In this document: piece after piece, positions 23,653 to 36,217 of the stretch
How the letters are laid out: every line of letters starts with the position of its first letter
How positions within the stretch are numbered: position 1 is the first letter of the stretch
Origin: Mangifera indica
Taxonomy: Eukaryota > Streptophyta > Magnoliopsida > Sapindales > Anacardiaceae
NCBI RefSeq assembly: GCF_011075055.1
Contig: NC_058152.1
Coordinates: forward strand, 11,833,228 to 11,897,227
Length of the DNA: 64,000 bases
Direction of reading: 5' to 3'
Translations under genes and position numbers: made by a program
Notes under the pieces: generated by a model
Seen by the model: the letters and a program-made list of their open reading frames with translations, nothing else
The model's database searches: none
Told to the model about the DNA's origin: nothing

Positions 23653-24382
23653 TTTATTGTTTGTGTTCATATACTCATGGCTCATCATGTCCTTAGAATC
23701 TTTTGCATATTCACACTAGAAGAATTCAACAATTTTTTGTTTGATTTAATAAATATGTTTGTTAAATTAGAAAATTAGTAAAGATAACACTCTTTTTGTT
23801 TTCATTAAAATAATTAAACTTGTTATCCCAAAAATAATATTACAAAAGTTATATTTAAGTTAATAATTAGAAATTTTGGATAATCAAAATTTTCGATTGA
23901 ATGATGCCTTTAAAAAGTATAATTCATGTTAATTGGGGTACAATCAAGTTTACAAAATTAATAATTTTTTTCTTTTATTCTTCTTTTATCTTCTTATCTT
24001 CGTGGAAATACTATTCTCTCGTATATCAAATAGAATATCTCTATCAATACGAATGAACATGTTTCCTCATTTCAAAGATACTTATTTAAAGAATTTATGA
24101 ATCCATGGATTTTAAAATGAATTTACATACAATATATAGTCATTCTCCAATCAATCATAATAATGACTAAATTTTTATTAACATACATTGATATTTCACG
24201 ATCAAATATCTTTTTATACTGTAAAAACACAAGATCTTATAAAACACACAATTTTACGTAACAACATATGGAATACAAGAACAGTTGTCCTGTAAAATTT
24301 ATCTGACAATATTTTATGAATACCTCGAAAACATAAACCCTAAATATATGCTTTAAAAGACTAAGTTTTATTAACATACACC

Positions 24383-24450
24383 AGTACAATGACTAAAACA
24401 TCACCTAATTGAGTAATTGAGTCTTTATTTTACTCTAACATCTTTTTTTT
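24383..24450 (-). other. Remnant of a further TNL 5' flank
   Basis: Contains aaaacatcacctaattgagt followed by the same order of motifs as the TNL1 and TNL2 5' flanks, but no TIR exon follows. It sits between two spacer copies, as expected if another TNL module was deleted here. Confidence 0.45.
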
Positions 24451-24459
24451 CCTTTTATA

Positions 24460-25346
24460 AATATGAATGTCTTTGCTATATAATTGTATATTAGGAGATA
24501 AATTATAATTTTGAAAATATGAAAGGTATTTAATAAATTTTTAGGGGTTACTTAAATTTTTGAAATTTTGAGGTTTTTAAAAAAATTTTAAATATCAATT
24601 CACCTTTTAATAGTTTTAAATATGATAATTACACTTCTAAAAAGTAGAGTAAAATGTAACAATATTTTTAAAAAAATTAAATTATTATGTTAAAAACGTT
24701 TAAGTTTGCTTTTTATTTTTAAAATTAATATATAATAAAATTATTATTTTGTTTTTATACTGTTTGCTTTTTTATAGAGTTTGAATTTGGGTGTAAAAAT
24801 TCATTTATGTAAATTTGGATGGAAAAGTGGTTTTAAACAAAACCTTGGGTGGGAACAGGTCGTATACTCAGTGACTAAGCACAGGAATCAAATACCTTGA
24901 GGGTTTCACATAGTGACGAAGTAGGGGCAGAAAGGGTGACTAGTTCTGAGAAATTTAGTACGAAAGATTCAACGTGGAATATTCGGATCAACTAATTTCT
25001 TATCCATCTCCTTCATCAATGATGTAATTTTATAGACTATTTCTATAGGTAGAATTGTGTGTGGGGCCCCATTTGGTGGTGGATGACAGGTGTTTTGAAG
25101 AGTTTGGACCTTGACATGCAGATGTCTTCTGGTCTGACAATTATTAATTTGTATTAAACATCACCTCTGTTTCTAGGTTGCTTCAGCATTTGAAATTAAG
25201 AATTCATCGCTTATTGGTGGATCGTTTTATCGGTTGATGCTTGTCTTCATACCAGCAGAGCCTCCGGTGGGTCGGTGATGGTAAATTCTGCAACAAAGTC
25301 CAAACCCTGTATCTATCGTGGAATCTTCATCGAAACTTCATATCAT
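24460..25346. other. Non-coding DNA between spacer copies
   Basis: 24430-24760 is AT-rich and is the reverse complement of about 42300-42430 (shared atttctttgct..gtatataattgt type blocks). 24861-25340 is less AT-rich and unique in the window, with no recognisable protein. Confidence 0.4.
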
Positions 25347-26552
25347 ATTTCCAAGCAAGTTACCTTGCCTTTTTCTTTTTTTAATTCTTTTTTGGCCAAC
25401 CAGCTATGAACCACCCAAGTTTAAAGAAAAATCCAATGTTAGTCCTTAAGGTTTTAAAAAACTAAAGTCTCATCCATCATCCATTTCTGATAATAATCTG
25501 CTAAGTTTTCTTTGAAACGATTGTTTTACACTTTCATTAAAATCACAATATTATTATCAACACTTAATATAAAAGTCAAACTACTAATATATTATTAACA
25601 ATTTAAAAATTTACCACCTAGACTCTTACAAAATATCAAAACTTTAACTAATTTTAAAATATTATATTTTTATTTTTAAAACTATTTAAGAGCATATTAA
25701 TAATTTTATTGTTCCTTCACTTGATGTAATTCTTTAACAAAAATAGATGTAGAATGAAAATTCAACTTTTTGTAATTTAAAATGTGAAAATATATTATTT
25801 CAACCAAACTTGGATGGGAATTTATTACTTGTATGCGTATACTCGTAGCTCATCATGTTCTTAGAATCTTTTGCATATTCAAAACTACAAGAATTCAACA
25901 ATTTCATGTTTGATACAATGAATATGTTTTTTTAGATTAGAAAATTAATAAGGAGAACAAAGCTTAGATAGATTCAACTATCACTTTTTTTTTAATAAAT
26001 CGAAAGGTTTTCATTAAAATAATAAAAGTTGTTATCCCTATTTTACTTGATATACAAGAGAGTAGTATTTTTATGAAAATAAGAGGATAAAAGAAAAATA
26101 ATAGAAAAAAAATTCCTAATTTCGTAGATACTTTAACAACATGAATTATACTTTTTAAGAAGTCCTTTAATAAAAAATTTTGATTATCTAAAATTTCTAA
26201 TTATTGATTTAAATATAATTTTTCTAGTATTAGTAAAATATCTCTATTACTATGGATGATTATATTTCTCCATTTTAAAAGATACATATTTGAATAACTT
26301 ATGAATCTAAAGATATCGAAATGAATTGATATAAAATATACAATCATTCTCTCACTAATCACAATGATTAAATCTTTATTAACATACATTGATATTACGC
26401 AATCAAGTATCTATTCATACTCCAAGAATATAAGATCCTGTAAAATATCAACATATGGAGTATAAAGATCGTTGTCTTGTAAAAGTTCACATGACAACAT
26501 TGCAATGGCACCCCAAAAACATAAACCCTAAATATATTCTTTAAAAGATGAT
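25347..26552. repeat. AT-rich spacer repeat, copy 2 (with MITE-like 25411-25820)
   Basis: Second copy of the spacer, collinear with 22981-24365, directly preceding the 3' end of TGA copy A. It contains the CCACCCAAGTTT...AAACTTGGATGG element. Its 3' part and the TGA 3' untranslated region beyond (to 26800) match 54800-55140 next to TGA copy C. Confidence 0.6.
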
Positions 26553-26796
26553 AAAAATGGACATCATGCATCAAAAATTGATTTAATTACAAACATAACT
26601 TTGTCCAGGTAAAAAGACTACTTATATTTACAATTTCTCAAGACGCCTGCAGCTGCTTCAAAAATGGCGGCAGTTTAAAGCATGCAGATTATGTTTATAA
26701 TAGCAATGTCCAGTAGTACCTTTGATCGGGAAACAAAGTTCCGACAATGACGATCTTCCAGAGATTTTGAGCTTGTTGATTTTTTCAGGTATAAGA

Positions 26797-29700
26797 TTAC
26801 GCAGGCTCACGAGGACGGGTTGCCCAAATTGAACTCAAAGCTCTAAGACGTTGGAAGTACTCTCCTAGTGCAAACAAGCCTCGAGCTGCCTGGCGAGTTG
26901 TTAGGATACGAGACATCTGCTGTAGTGTTTCTTGGTGAAGATGATCAGCCTGTTCAGGCAAGAGCTTATGAAGTTGGTAACATGTCAAGATGTTCCAAGT
27001 AAAAACTAACATAGACCAGATTGTATGAACCCAAAATTTAAAGAACCATGTTATGCTAAGATCCATATTAGACTCTGTAACCACCCTTAAGTTTTGCAGA
27101 AATGTGAAGCACTCAAGCGAAAATCACGAAAATGATATTTCCTATGAATCATGACTGCAAAAAATAACCAAAATAATGAATTCAATGCCAAGAAGATGGT
27201 TTAAAATAAGTGTGATTTGTCTGTTATCACGGGCTTGCAGAATTTTGGCCAAAATAATAATTCATTCATCACCTAGTTATTTTCCATACCAGCTGCATGG
27301 TGCTTTTAATAAGCAGTTGGAAGTAGAAGAAAACTTCAATTTCACAGATGAATGCAAATTTAACTCGCTATAAAGTTTCTCAATTTAAATCAGATGTGCT
27401 GATAAAGAACTAATTGATGGGTCCGAAAATGGATTACAGAAAGATATTGCAAGTTAAGATAGCATGCAATAGAAACATCAGCTCTGCTTCGGAAGAATCC
27501 AGAATAAAGCCACACTTGATCTGGCAATGATGTGGATTCTTACCTGGTTCACAAAGCTAACTAGAGCTTCCAACTTCTCCATTGCAGTAGGTATCCTTGG
27601 GATGTAACCTCCTTCTACCAGTCGACCAGCAGCCACAGTTTCAGCAAGAGTCGACTGCAATTTCTCCATGCCTTGAGTTAGAGCATCTTCCGCTTGCTGA
27701 CATGACTGTCTTAGATTATTAACTTCCATATTTTGTGACTCAGTCAAGGTGTCAATATGAGGACCGAGAACCTATTATCAATTTCAGCTTATGAATCAGT
27801 GTTATTCTACCTGTGGTGAAAAACTTTATATAACAATTCAATTAAGAAGAATGTGAGCAAGCAATATTTAAGTGTGTGTCCAAAACTATGGTTTCTCCTT
27901 ACTATTATCCATAACTACCTTCAATAGAGCAAATTATTTCACTTTATTGAATAAATTGAAATATGAATCACCTTAAGAAGCTCGGAAGGGCAAAATCCTC
28001 CTATCCAAAAGAAAAAACGTTCAGCTGCTGTCCTCCACATGTCAGACATTATATAGAAAACATCAGCTTTTGCAGCAGTAGATTTCATGCGGAAAAGTTC
28101 AAAATAGTGGCTCAAGCCACCCTCCACTAGCATGCGAAGCTCCAAATCACTAATATGGGCCTGCAAAGCAGACCTCAGTTCACAAATTTGCCTAGTTTGC
28201 TCTTCAACCCAGTGTCCATACTCCATCTCAAATGCAGCAATTCCTGCACAAATCTCAGTGAGGACTTTTTATTGAATGCAAGAAGATGAAATAACAAAAG
28301 GTTGTGGTTTCTAAGCAACATGAACTACAGGAAATCAAATTTCAAAGAACAGATTCAACACATCAGAGGTTATACATAGCTTCATAACACAACATCATTT
28401 TCCATGGAGGTGTCAAGTTTGCAAAGTTCTGGAAACTTGTGCTTATGGATGGCTGGAATCTATTGCCAGGAACACTTTTGAGACATTGATTTATAGACAC
28501 CTTCGAAAGGACTTCAGTGTGGATGAAGAAGTTATGCAGTCTTTCTTACGTACTTTTTGCAAGCACTTGAAATGTGGGATCCAAGTCTCATACCTTACAC
28601 TTATAATCTTAACATACCATCACACTCTATAGTCTTGGTACATCACCATCTAAGTCACATGATTGGAACTGAAAGACATGATGATGACTTTGATACTAAA
28701 TAATATGAACCTTAAGAGAACCATACCTCAAAAGCTAGCTAGTAAAATTGGAGAGCCCAAAGTCATATAAATCTCACATTAGAAGCCTATACTTTCCAAT
28801 GTAAGATTCAAATCTCATATTTTACACTTAGAATACTAATAGAAAATTATGCAAATATTGGGGAATCCTGCTTTAAAGGGAACACGATTAATCAATAAAT
28901 AGCAGGAGCATACCATCAATGGTGGTGGTGGTAAGCCGGTAGTAACAAACTTCCACAAATAGTCTTATTATCATGCATACACTCCAGGCCTCAAGATTTA
29001 GATACCAAAACAAGCAACTAGAGACATGCAATTTCAAGAAGTAGCAATGTTTGTGAGCAAGGACATCAAAACAAGTTATTCAGCAATACTTTGACAAACC
29101 TGGGTTTACAGGTCCACAGAACCCCATCTGACAACCTTCTACTCCACCACCTATATACGAACCCTGCAGTGTAGGATTCGTTGTTTTGAATATTTGAATG
29201 TAAACAGGAAATAAGTGGGAAGGGGTTTATAATGTCATAATACCAACTAAGCAAGAAATAGAAATAGTAAATCTTCTTTATACCTATTGTCTCGCTCGCT
29301 CAAGCTCCTGCTCCAACTGAACCAACTTTAATCTACTAGATTCTAGTTGTTGAACATAGGCCTGCAAAACAAGTAAAAATTCAATTTAAAATCCCAAACC
29401 ACTTGTTGCATGTTAGGGAATCTGTTTCAAACCAGGCCTCATAATACCTTTTTCCACAACCGGCTTTTATAAGCAGCCTCACGGTTTTGTGAGAGACACC
29501 TTTGTATCTGCAGAAGTTTGTAACAAAAAACAAAAAGAAAAGAGACTCACTTCATGTTAAGGGAAAAACATTAAATCTACCTTAAAACCACATACAAAAT
29601 TAGAAATAAATTATGGCTAAAATTGGTCAATTATGAGACTGCAAGCATTGAATACACTGAAGTCAAAGTTAGTACATATTACATTAAGTAGTTTATGTGC

Positions 29701-30114
29701 CAATCCTTGGCTCTGTGTAGATATAGAATATTTGAGTAATTTCTAAGTCAAGGATAGAGAAGAGGATCGATTTGAAAATAGTTGTCATAAAAGAAAGTCG
29801 AAGAAAACAATAGAATAGTATATGCTAACATTAGCAGAATACAAATATACCAAAACACAGAGCCATGACCAAAAGTCCTCACAAACTCATACAAGAACCA
29901 CCTTAATTACATTGATACATAAACCACTTTTGAAAGGTGTAATATTTCAAAAGTTTCAGACAACTAGGAAAACATAAAGCAACAATAATTTAAGAGAAGA
30001 AACAAGGATCAAAGGCTAAGAAGCAGAACAAGTGTTTGTGAGTCTGCCGAAACTAGAAGATGCAGATAAACATGCAAAATAGCTAACCTGAACTAGAAAA
30101 TACAACAGGGAAAA

Positions 30115-30166
<52 letters not shown>

Positions 30167-30627
30167 GAGCGAACATGGAGGAGAAAAACAATTTGTACTC
30201 TTCTAGTTTTCAGTGGAAATCTTTCAACGAACTAACAAATATGTCCACCCAATACAAAAAGTATTCATACAAATGGCCAAAAACGTGATTGAACTTACCT
30301 TATCCAAAGGTTTACTTGCTTCTTGTTCGCAATTGGTAGGAGGCGGGAACGTTCCATATGAAGTAACCTTTGACTAAAAAGTCGAACAAAAGAATTATTT
30401 AGATTAGGGATGCTTATAATGTGTCCTCTAGTATCAGAACAAGTAGAGTAAATGTCAACAGTTTACACCTGAGTGTCTAGTTTTGTATCCACCTCCATGA
30501 TCATAGGCGTTGATGCATTTGGATTGCCATTACTTTTAAAGTTTTCCCCCCATGTGCCAAGTTGATGAGTGGCCTCATAAATTCCAAATCTACTTGGGGT
30601 GACAAATTGGGTGGATGAAGAGTTCAT
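26797..30627 (-). pseudogene. TGA1/TGA4-clade bZIP gene, copy A (nearly complete, two stops)
   Basis: Minus-strand exons: 1 from ATG 30627 (MNSSSTQFVTPSRFGIYEAT), 2 about 30368-30300 (NCEQEASKPLDK), 3 29507-29448 (basic region), 4 29361-29284 (zipper), 5 29163-29100, 6 28243-27972, 7 27771-27544, 8 26949-26797 (ends WATRPREPA). Exons 6-8 form the DOG1/TGA domain (MEYGHWVEEQTRQICELRSA; RILTTRQAARGLFALGEYFQ). Defects: CAA to TAA after DTQV if exon 1 reads on as in copy 0; CAG to TAG in the last codon of exon 4 (29284-29286); basic region NREAAYKSRLWKK where NREAARKSRLRKK is usual. The redox-cysteine site reads VNNLRQSC: the first Cys of the TGA1 pair is Asn, the second remains. TGA1-clade factors bind TGACG motifs and act in salicylic-acid immunity. 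A truncated product is all that seems possible. Confidence 0.8.
30118..30165. repeat. Poly-G homopolymer (48 nt)
   Basis: An uninterrupted run of about 48 G in the intron between exons 2 and 3 of TGA copy A. The homologous site in copy 0 (about 10861-10875) has only four G in a row. It is either a real slippage expansion (a G-quadruplex former) or an assembly artefact. Confidence 0.9.
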
Positions 30628-31716
30628 GCCCTTCAAACTTATGATGGGATGCAGCTCCATTAGCTTTAGACATAAACACAAATACACCATGTCCCAGTAA
30701 CCACACTTAAGTTTGCAGAAATGTGAAGCACTCGAGGAAAAATAAACTACAGTTTTTTAGCATATCACTAAAATGATATTTCCCGCAAATTATGAATGCA
30801 AAAAAATCACCAAAATAATGAATTCAATGCCATGAAGATGGTCTAAAATGATTGGTCTGGCATCTCGGGCTTGCAGAATTTTGGCCAGAATAATAACTCA
30901 ATCATCAGCTAGCTATTTACCATACGAGCTGCATAGTGCAGATGAATAGTAGAAGAATAGTAACTCATTAACAGTTAAAAGTAGAAGAAAACTAACATTT
31001 TGCAAATGAATGCAAATTCAACTCAGTATTAAGTTTCTCAATTTAAATCAGATGTGCTGATAAAGAACTAATTGAAGGGTCAGAAAACGGATTACAGAAA
31101 GCTATTTAAAGTTAAGATCAGCAATACTTTGGAAGAATCCAGAATAAGCCATACTTGATTGAGCAATGATGCGGAATCTCACCTGGTTCACAAAGCTGAC
31201 TAAAGCTTCCAACTTCTCCATTTCAGTAGGCATTCTTGGGATGTAACCTCCTTCTACCAGTTGACAAGCAGCAACAGTTTCAGCGAGAGTCGAGTGCAGT
31301 TTCTCCATGCCTTGAGTCAAAGCATCTTCCGCTTGCTGACATGACTGTCTTAGATTATTCACTTCCATGTATTGTGAATCAGTCAAGGTGTCAAGACGAA
31401 GAACAAGAACCTGTTATCAATGCAGCCTATCAATCAGCGATAGTCTACCTATGGTGAAAGACCATAGATAACAATTCAATTAAAATATGAGTGAAAGAGA
31501 AATATTGTGACATCTCTAAGCAAATCTCATATCGACAAGATATTAAGAACCTCATGACAAGTGTCCCAACCCTAACACAAAACACCAGTGATATTGGGTA
31601 TCTCCATGTGCATATCCACATGTCAGACATTATATAGAAAACATCAGCTTTTGCAACAGTAGATTTCTTGCGGAAAAGTTCAAAATAGTGGCTCAAGCCA
31701 CCCTCCACTAAAATGT

Positions 31717-32356
31717 TGTTAGAGACCTGAAATGAATTGGACAGCACTTTCCCTGTTTTCTTTGTGTTTGCCAATTCCTCAACAACAACAGCAATGTTAT
31801 TCTATTATTTCAACTCAACCAGTGCAATCTATACAACCCAATTCTTATTCCCAGCAATCAGCATAAACATTCAAATCAATTTCTCAGCAAACAAACACAA
31901 AGCTAATACTCAATCTCAATGGAAACAAACATCTCTTCTTTGTATTACTGAAATTACATAATAGAGTTGAAAAAGTTCGTTACAACTTTGATTAATAAAA
32001 TGAAAATAAGAGCAACATACTGAAGACCAAAATGGAAGAAGAAAATCCGAGATCCCCAGGCATTTCGAGAGGCCTGTGCTCTCCCACTGCTACCACACAC
32101 TTAATTTTCTGCTTCCCCCTCTAACTGATTTCCATCCTTTTTGTTCCCCACCAATTCCCCCTCTCTCTTCATATTGCCACGTGTCCTTATTGTCTCAAAA
32201 TGCCCATGCACATTTTGGTTTGCCAATTGCTCCAATCCTTCGATGCCAGCTAGAATATTTTCCTCTCCTTTGCTGCTATGCGACTTACTGCCGTTGTGCT
32301 CCATCCTTCTTAGCTTCCTCTTCATTTTGCAAGATACATACACCCGAGACCTAACA
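31717..32356 (-). repeat. Gypsy 3' LTR
   Basis: 640 bp, TGTTAGAGACC...CCGAGACCTAACA as read on the plus strand. Pairs with 37116-37758. Short open frames inside it are LTR sequence, not genes. Confidence 0.88.
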
Positions 32357-32367
32357 TTTCCCCTCCC
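32357..32367 (-). other. Gypsy polypurine tract
   Basis: Reads GGGAGGGGAAA on the minus strand, directly abutting the 3' LTR; primes plus-strand DNA synthesis. Confidence 0.75.
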
Positions 32368-32420
32368 ATTGAGAGGCATCTTGTCCCCAAGGTGAAAATG
32401 AGGAAAAAGATGCTCGAAGG

Positions 32421-33855
32421 CTATATAAATCTCCCATGATCCTCACAGGCAGGTAAATCCTTCCATCTCACCATAGTTTCCAGGTCTCCTAAAGCTGAAT
32501 AATGATAAGCCAAGATGTCCAAAGGTTGTAACTCTAATTCGCCATCTTCATTCATACAATCAGGAAGAGGCTGGGTGATCAGAGTTGGTCCAAGCTGCTT
32601 CTTCAACTGCGAGACATGGAAGACAGGATGGATTTTGGCAGCAGGAGGAAGTGAAAGACGATATGCTATAGCACCCACTTTCTTCAAAATTTTATAAGGC
32701 ATGTAAAAATGCAGGCTGAGTTTCTCATTGGGTCTAGTGGCCAATGAGCAGAAACAATATGGTTGGAATTTTAGGAAGACATGATCCCCCACCTCAAAAT
32801 GAATTTCTTGTCATTTCCTATTTGCAAACTTTTTCATCCTATTTTTGAATCAAGACATTAAATTCTTGCTGTAAATTCTCCTTCAACTCATCAAGGATGG
32901 CATTATTCTCTCAAATCAAGACATTAACTTCTTCTATTTTTTATTCTTCTTCTACCCAAAGCAATCCTGCCAGTGGGTCTCTCCCGTAGAGAGCCTTAAA
33001 AGGAGACAAACTCGTAGAATTGTTGTAGGTAGTGTTGAACCAATATTCAGCCCATGACAGCCAATTCAGCCACTGTTTGGGCTGTCGAGAGCAAAAACAT
33101 CGCAAGTAAGTTTTGAGACTCCTATTTACACCTCTGTTTGACCATCCGACTGAGGATGGTAGGCTGAACTAAATTTCGAAGTGTTTCCCACTGCCTTAAA
33201 CAACTCTCCCCAAAACTGACTGAAAAAAACTGTGTCACAGTTTGAAACTATAGAATGAGGAAAGCTGTGTACCTTCACTAATTCACTGATGAACTTACGA
33301 GCCACTTCAGCTTCTGTGAAAGGGTGTCAGAGGGCTCTAAAATGGTTGTATTTTGTTAGCCAATCTACCACGACTAAAATGGAATCCTCTCTCATTGTTT
33401 TGGCAGCCCTATGATGAAATCAATCAAGATATCTTTGCAAACCTTGGAAGGCAGGGGAAGCGGCTAGAGTAAGCCTCCTGGAGAAAGCGTCTCATATTTC
33501 ATTCTTTGATAGATATCACACTCTGCCACATATTTCTTGACATCTGCCTTTATCCCTTCCCAAAACAAAACTGCAAAAATCCGCTTGAAAGTTGAAAGAA
33601 CCCAAAATGTCTACCGAGAGGTGAGGAGTGAAAATCAGATAAGAACTGAGGAATGTAGACTGAGTTTTGAGGAAGAACAAGCCTACCTTTATGCAGCAGT
33701 CTGCCCTTTTTTAATTCGTAGCCTGGATGCGCATCTACTCTGTTCAACAGCTCATGAATGATGTTCTTATTTGAATTTTGGATTTCATTACCCTCTAACC
33801 CCACCACTTGAGTTGCGTCACTGCCCAAAGCCCTTCTTTGAATTTCAGAATACAA
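32421..33855 (-). pseudogene. Gypsy integrase region (broken)
   Basis: The distal part (32792-32421) reads FMPYKILKKVGAIAYRLSLP-type sequence (actual start MGDHVFLKFQPY) and VFHVSQLKKQLG, the C-terminal integrase region with a chromodomain-like end (LDILAYHYS...VRWKDLP). The proximal part (33855-33550) holds the N-terminal integrase area. Several stops and frameshifts lie between; the catalytic core cannot be read in one frame. Confidence 0.7.
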
Positions 33856-34038
33856 GCGAGTGTATCTGTTGCTTTATTCTTGCATCCCAGACGGCACTGA
33901 ATTCTGAAGTCAAAACCTAGCATTTTCATGACCCACTTTTGTTGATCACTGCTGATACCACTGATCTGTTAAGAACTCCAAGCTGCATTGGTCGATTCTA
34001 ACTTTGAAATGTCGTCCCAACAGATAATGCCTTCATTT

Positions 34039-35225
34039 TTAGAATGCCATAACAATGGCCATCCGCTCCCTTTCATATACCAGTTTGCTTCGGTTTCTAA
34101 CAGACAACGCCTTACTCATGAAAGAAATGGGACAGTCATCTTGCATTAATACAAACTTTACACCTAAACCTGAAGCATCAGTCTGAACAACGAACTCTCC
34201 CAAAAAATCATGCAGCGTAAGCACGGGAACCATCGTCCTTGCTTTTTTCAACCTGTTGAAAGCCTCTGCAGCTTCTTCATTCCACACAAAAGCGTCCTTT
34301 TTTAATAAGCTAGTGAAGGACTCTTCAATCTTCCCGTACCCCTTTACAAAGTGCCTATAATAGCCTATTAAACCTAAAAAACCCCTGAGTTCACTTAATC
34401 CTTCAGAGCAGGCCAATCTTGCGTCGCCTGAAATTTTTCAGAGTCAGCTTTGACTCCTCCTGCTGACACAATATGACCCAAATAGTCTATACGACCTTGT
34501 CTGAATGCACATCTCTTCAAATTAACAATCAACTTGTGATCCTTTTGTAACTCTAGGACAACCCGCAAGTGCCTCAAATGATCCTCCATTTGACCACTAA
34601 AGACTAGAATGTCGCCCAAAAAGACTAGTACAAATCTTCTTATATATGGCTGAAAGATCCCGTTCATCAAACTCTCAAAGGTTGCTGATGTGTGTGAGCG
34701 CCCAAACGGCATTACAAGAAATTCGTAATGGCTGTCATAAGTGCGAAAGACGGTCTTTGTCACATCCTTCTCCCTCACGAGAATCTGATTATAGCCTGAT
34801 TTTAGATCCAATATGTTGAATATTGTCGCCTCGACCAATTCATCAAAAAACTCATCTATGGCCGGGATTGGAAATTTGTCTGATATCATTATTTTATTTA
34901 GGGCGCGGTAGTCCACACAGAATTGCCACCCTTCATCTTTTTTCTTTGCCAACAATATTGCGCTTAAAAACAGGCTGACACTTGGTTGAATCACCCCTAT
35001 TATTATCATCTCCTTGACTATCTTCTCGATTTCATTTTCTGGGAATTCAAAGTACCCATAGGGTCGTATATTTGGAGGTTGGGCTGGTGGAAGGAGTCGC
35101 ATTGTGTGATCATGTACTCTTTTGGGTGGCAATCCAGATGGCCCCCTAAATAATGCCCCGTATTCCTCTAACAAACTTCTGAGTCTAGACTCTGTTTCAA
35201 TCTCTGTATTCCCCCCTGTATTCAA
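34039..35225 (-). pseudogene. Gypsy reverse transcriptase and RNase H (broken)
   Basis: Two overlapping frames. 35225-34395: RT with FCVDYRALNKIMISDKFPIP, FNILDLKSGYNQI and FLVMPFG. The catalytic Y-x-D-D box reads FLGDIL, so one essential Asp is Gly. 34416-34039: connection and RNase H start (LRGFLGLIGYYRHFVKGYGK, VVQTDASGLGVKFVLMQ). A frameshift separates them near 34400. Non-functional polymerase. Confidence 0.8.
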
Positions 35226-35462
35226 GCTAGAAACCTTCTCCCCCCACTTTGACCGAGTTAACCACTGCCTTTAACGAAGACTCCAATCAACTCAAGGATG
35301 CATCCCCTTTCAGTTGAACTCTCTTCCCTTCTTAATCAAAAGTCATTGTTTGAAACCTCCAATTTACTTTCATCTCACCTAACCTACAGAATCAATCCAT
35401 GCCAAGCATGATGTCTATGCTCCCAATTTGAAAGGGAAAAAATTCAGCTTCACAATCATCCC

Positions 35463-35789
35463 CTAAAATTGAAGTTCCACCGAATCACATCTGCCCATGC
35501 CTTTCACTATTTTCTCATCTCCTAACGTGACAGCAAAGCGAGCTAGTGTCATGGGAATCCTCAATTTCTCCATTAATGCTCTTGATATGAAATTATAGGA
35601 GGCCCCACTATCCAATAAAGTCACCACTTCCTCACCCTTCAAAAACCCAACAAACTTCATAGTTTTGGGTGTGTTAAATCCCACCACAGAGCTTAAATTC
35701 AGTGTTAATTTCACCTCCCGTTCTTCCATGGCTGGTTCTTCATCTTCACCGACATCTAGTTCTTCTTTTTCGCCTTCCAAAGCGATCAT
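35463..35789 (-). pseudogene. Gypsy aspartic protease
   Basis: A 108-codon open frame with VVTLLDSGASYNFIS; DSGA is the retropepsin active-site triad in its plant gypsy form. It lies between gag and RT as expected. A stop closes it before RT. Confidence 0.8.
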
Positions 35790-36217
35790 AACCTAGAATT
35801 ATCGAAACTTGGACTTGTGACCCAGATTGAACTTCTCGTCACATCTAAAGCAAAGGTCTTTCTCTAACTTGGACTGAAATTCCTTGTCAGAGAGATGGTG
35901 GTAATTACCATCACGGCATGGAAAAGTGGTGTTACAGTTGCTCGCTCCTCAAGACATCAGCAGTGTGGCTGAGTAATTATGGGTTTCACTTCTTAAGGCT
36001 TGGGTATTTTGTGAATAGGTTGGTGGTCAGATTAGGTTAGATTGGGTCGGGTTGGTGTAAAGTGGGTTGGGATGGTGTTGGACTGGGCTTGGTAAGTTGT
36101 TAAGCTGCTGGACTGGGTCAAAGTTACAGCCTGATGGACTGTGGGGCTGGATGTGTTTGTGAAATGGGTCCGGCGATAGGAGTGGGAGTCTTAGGCTTTT
36201 GCATTTGGATGGCTATA

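Larger units (their letters stand above)
22981..24365. repeat. AT-rich spacer repeat, copy 1
   Basis: Begins with ttcaagcaagttgccttgcc and ends with aaaacataaaccctaaatat. The same order of blocks recurs at 25347-26552 and, split, at about 50940-51000 plus 54250-54893. In modules 1 and 2 it links a TNL 5' flank to a TGA 3' end. No coding sequence. Confidence 0.6.

Noticed and set aside
31737..31961. Open frames at 31737-31961 and 37136-37360 that resemble each other
   Set aside because: They are the same stretch of the two gypsy LTRs; the similarity is repeat identity, not protein conservation.
32076..32395. Overlapping frames on both strands near 32.1-32.4 kb and 37.5-37.9 kb
   Set aside because: Again LTR sequence of the gypsy element.
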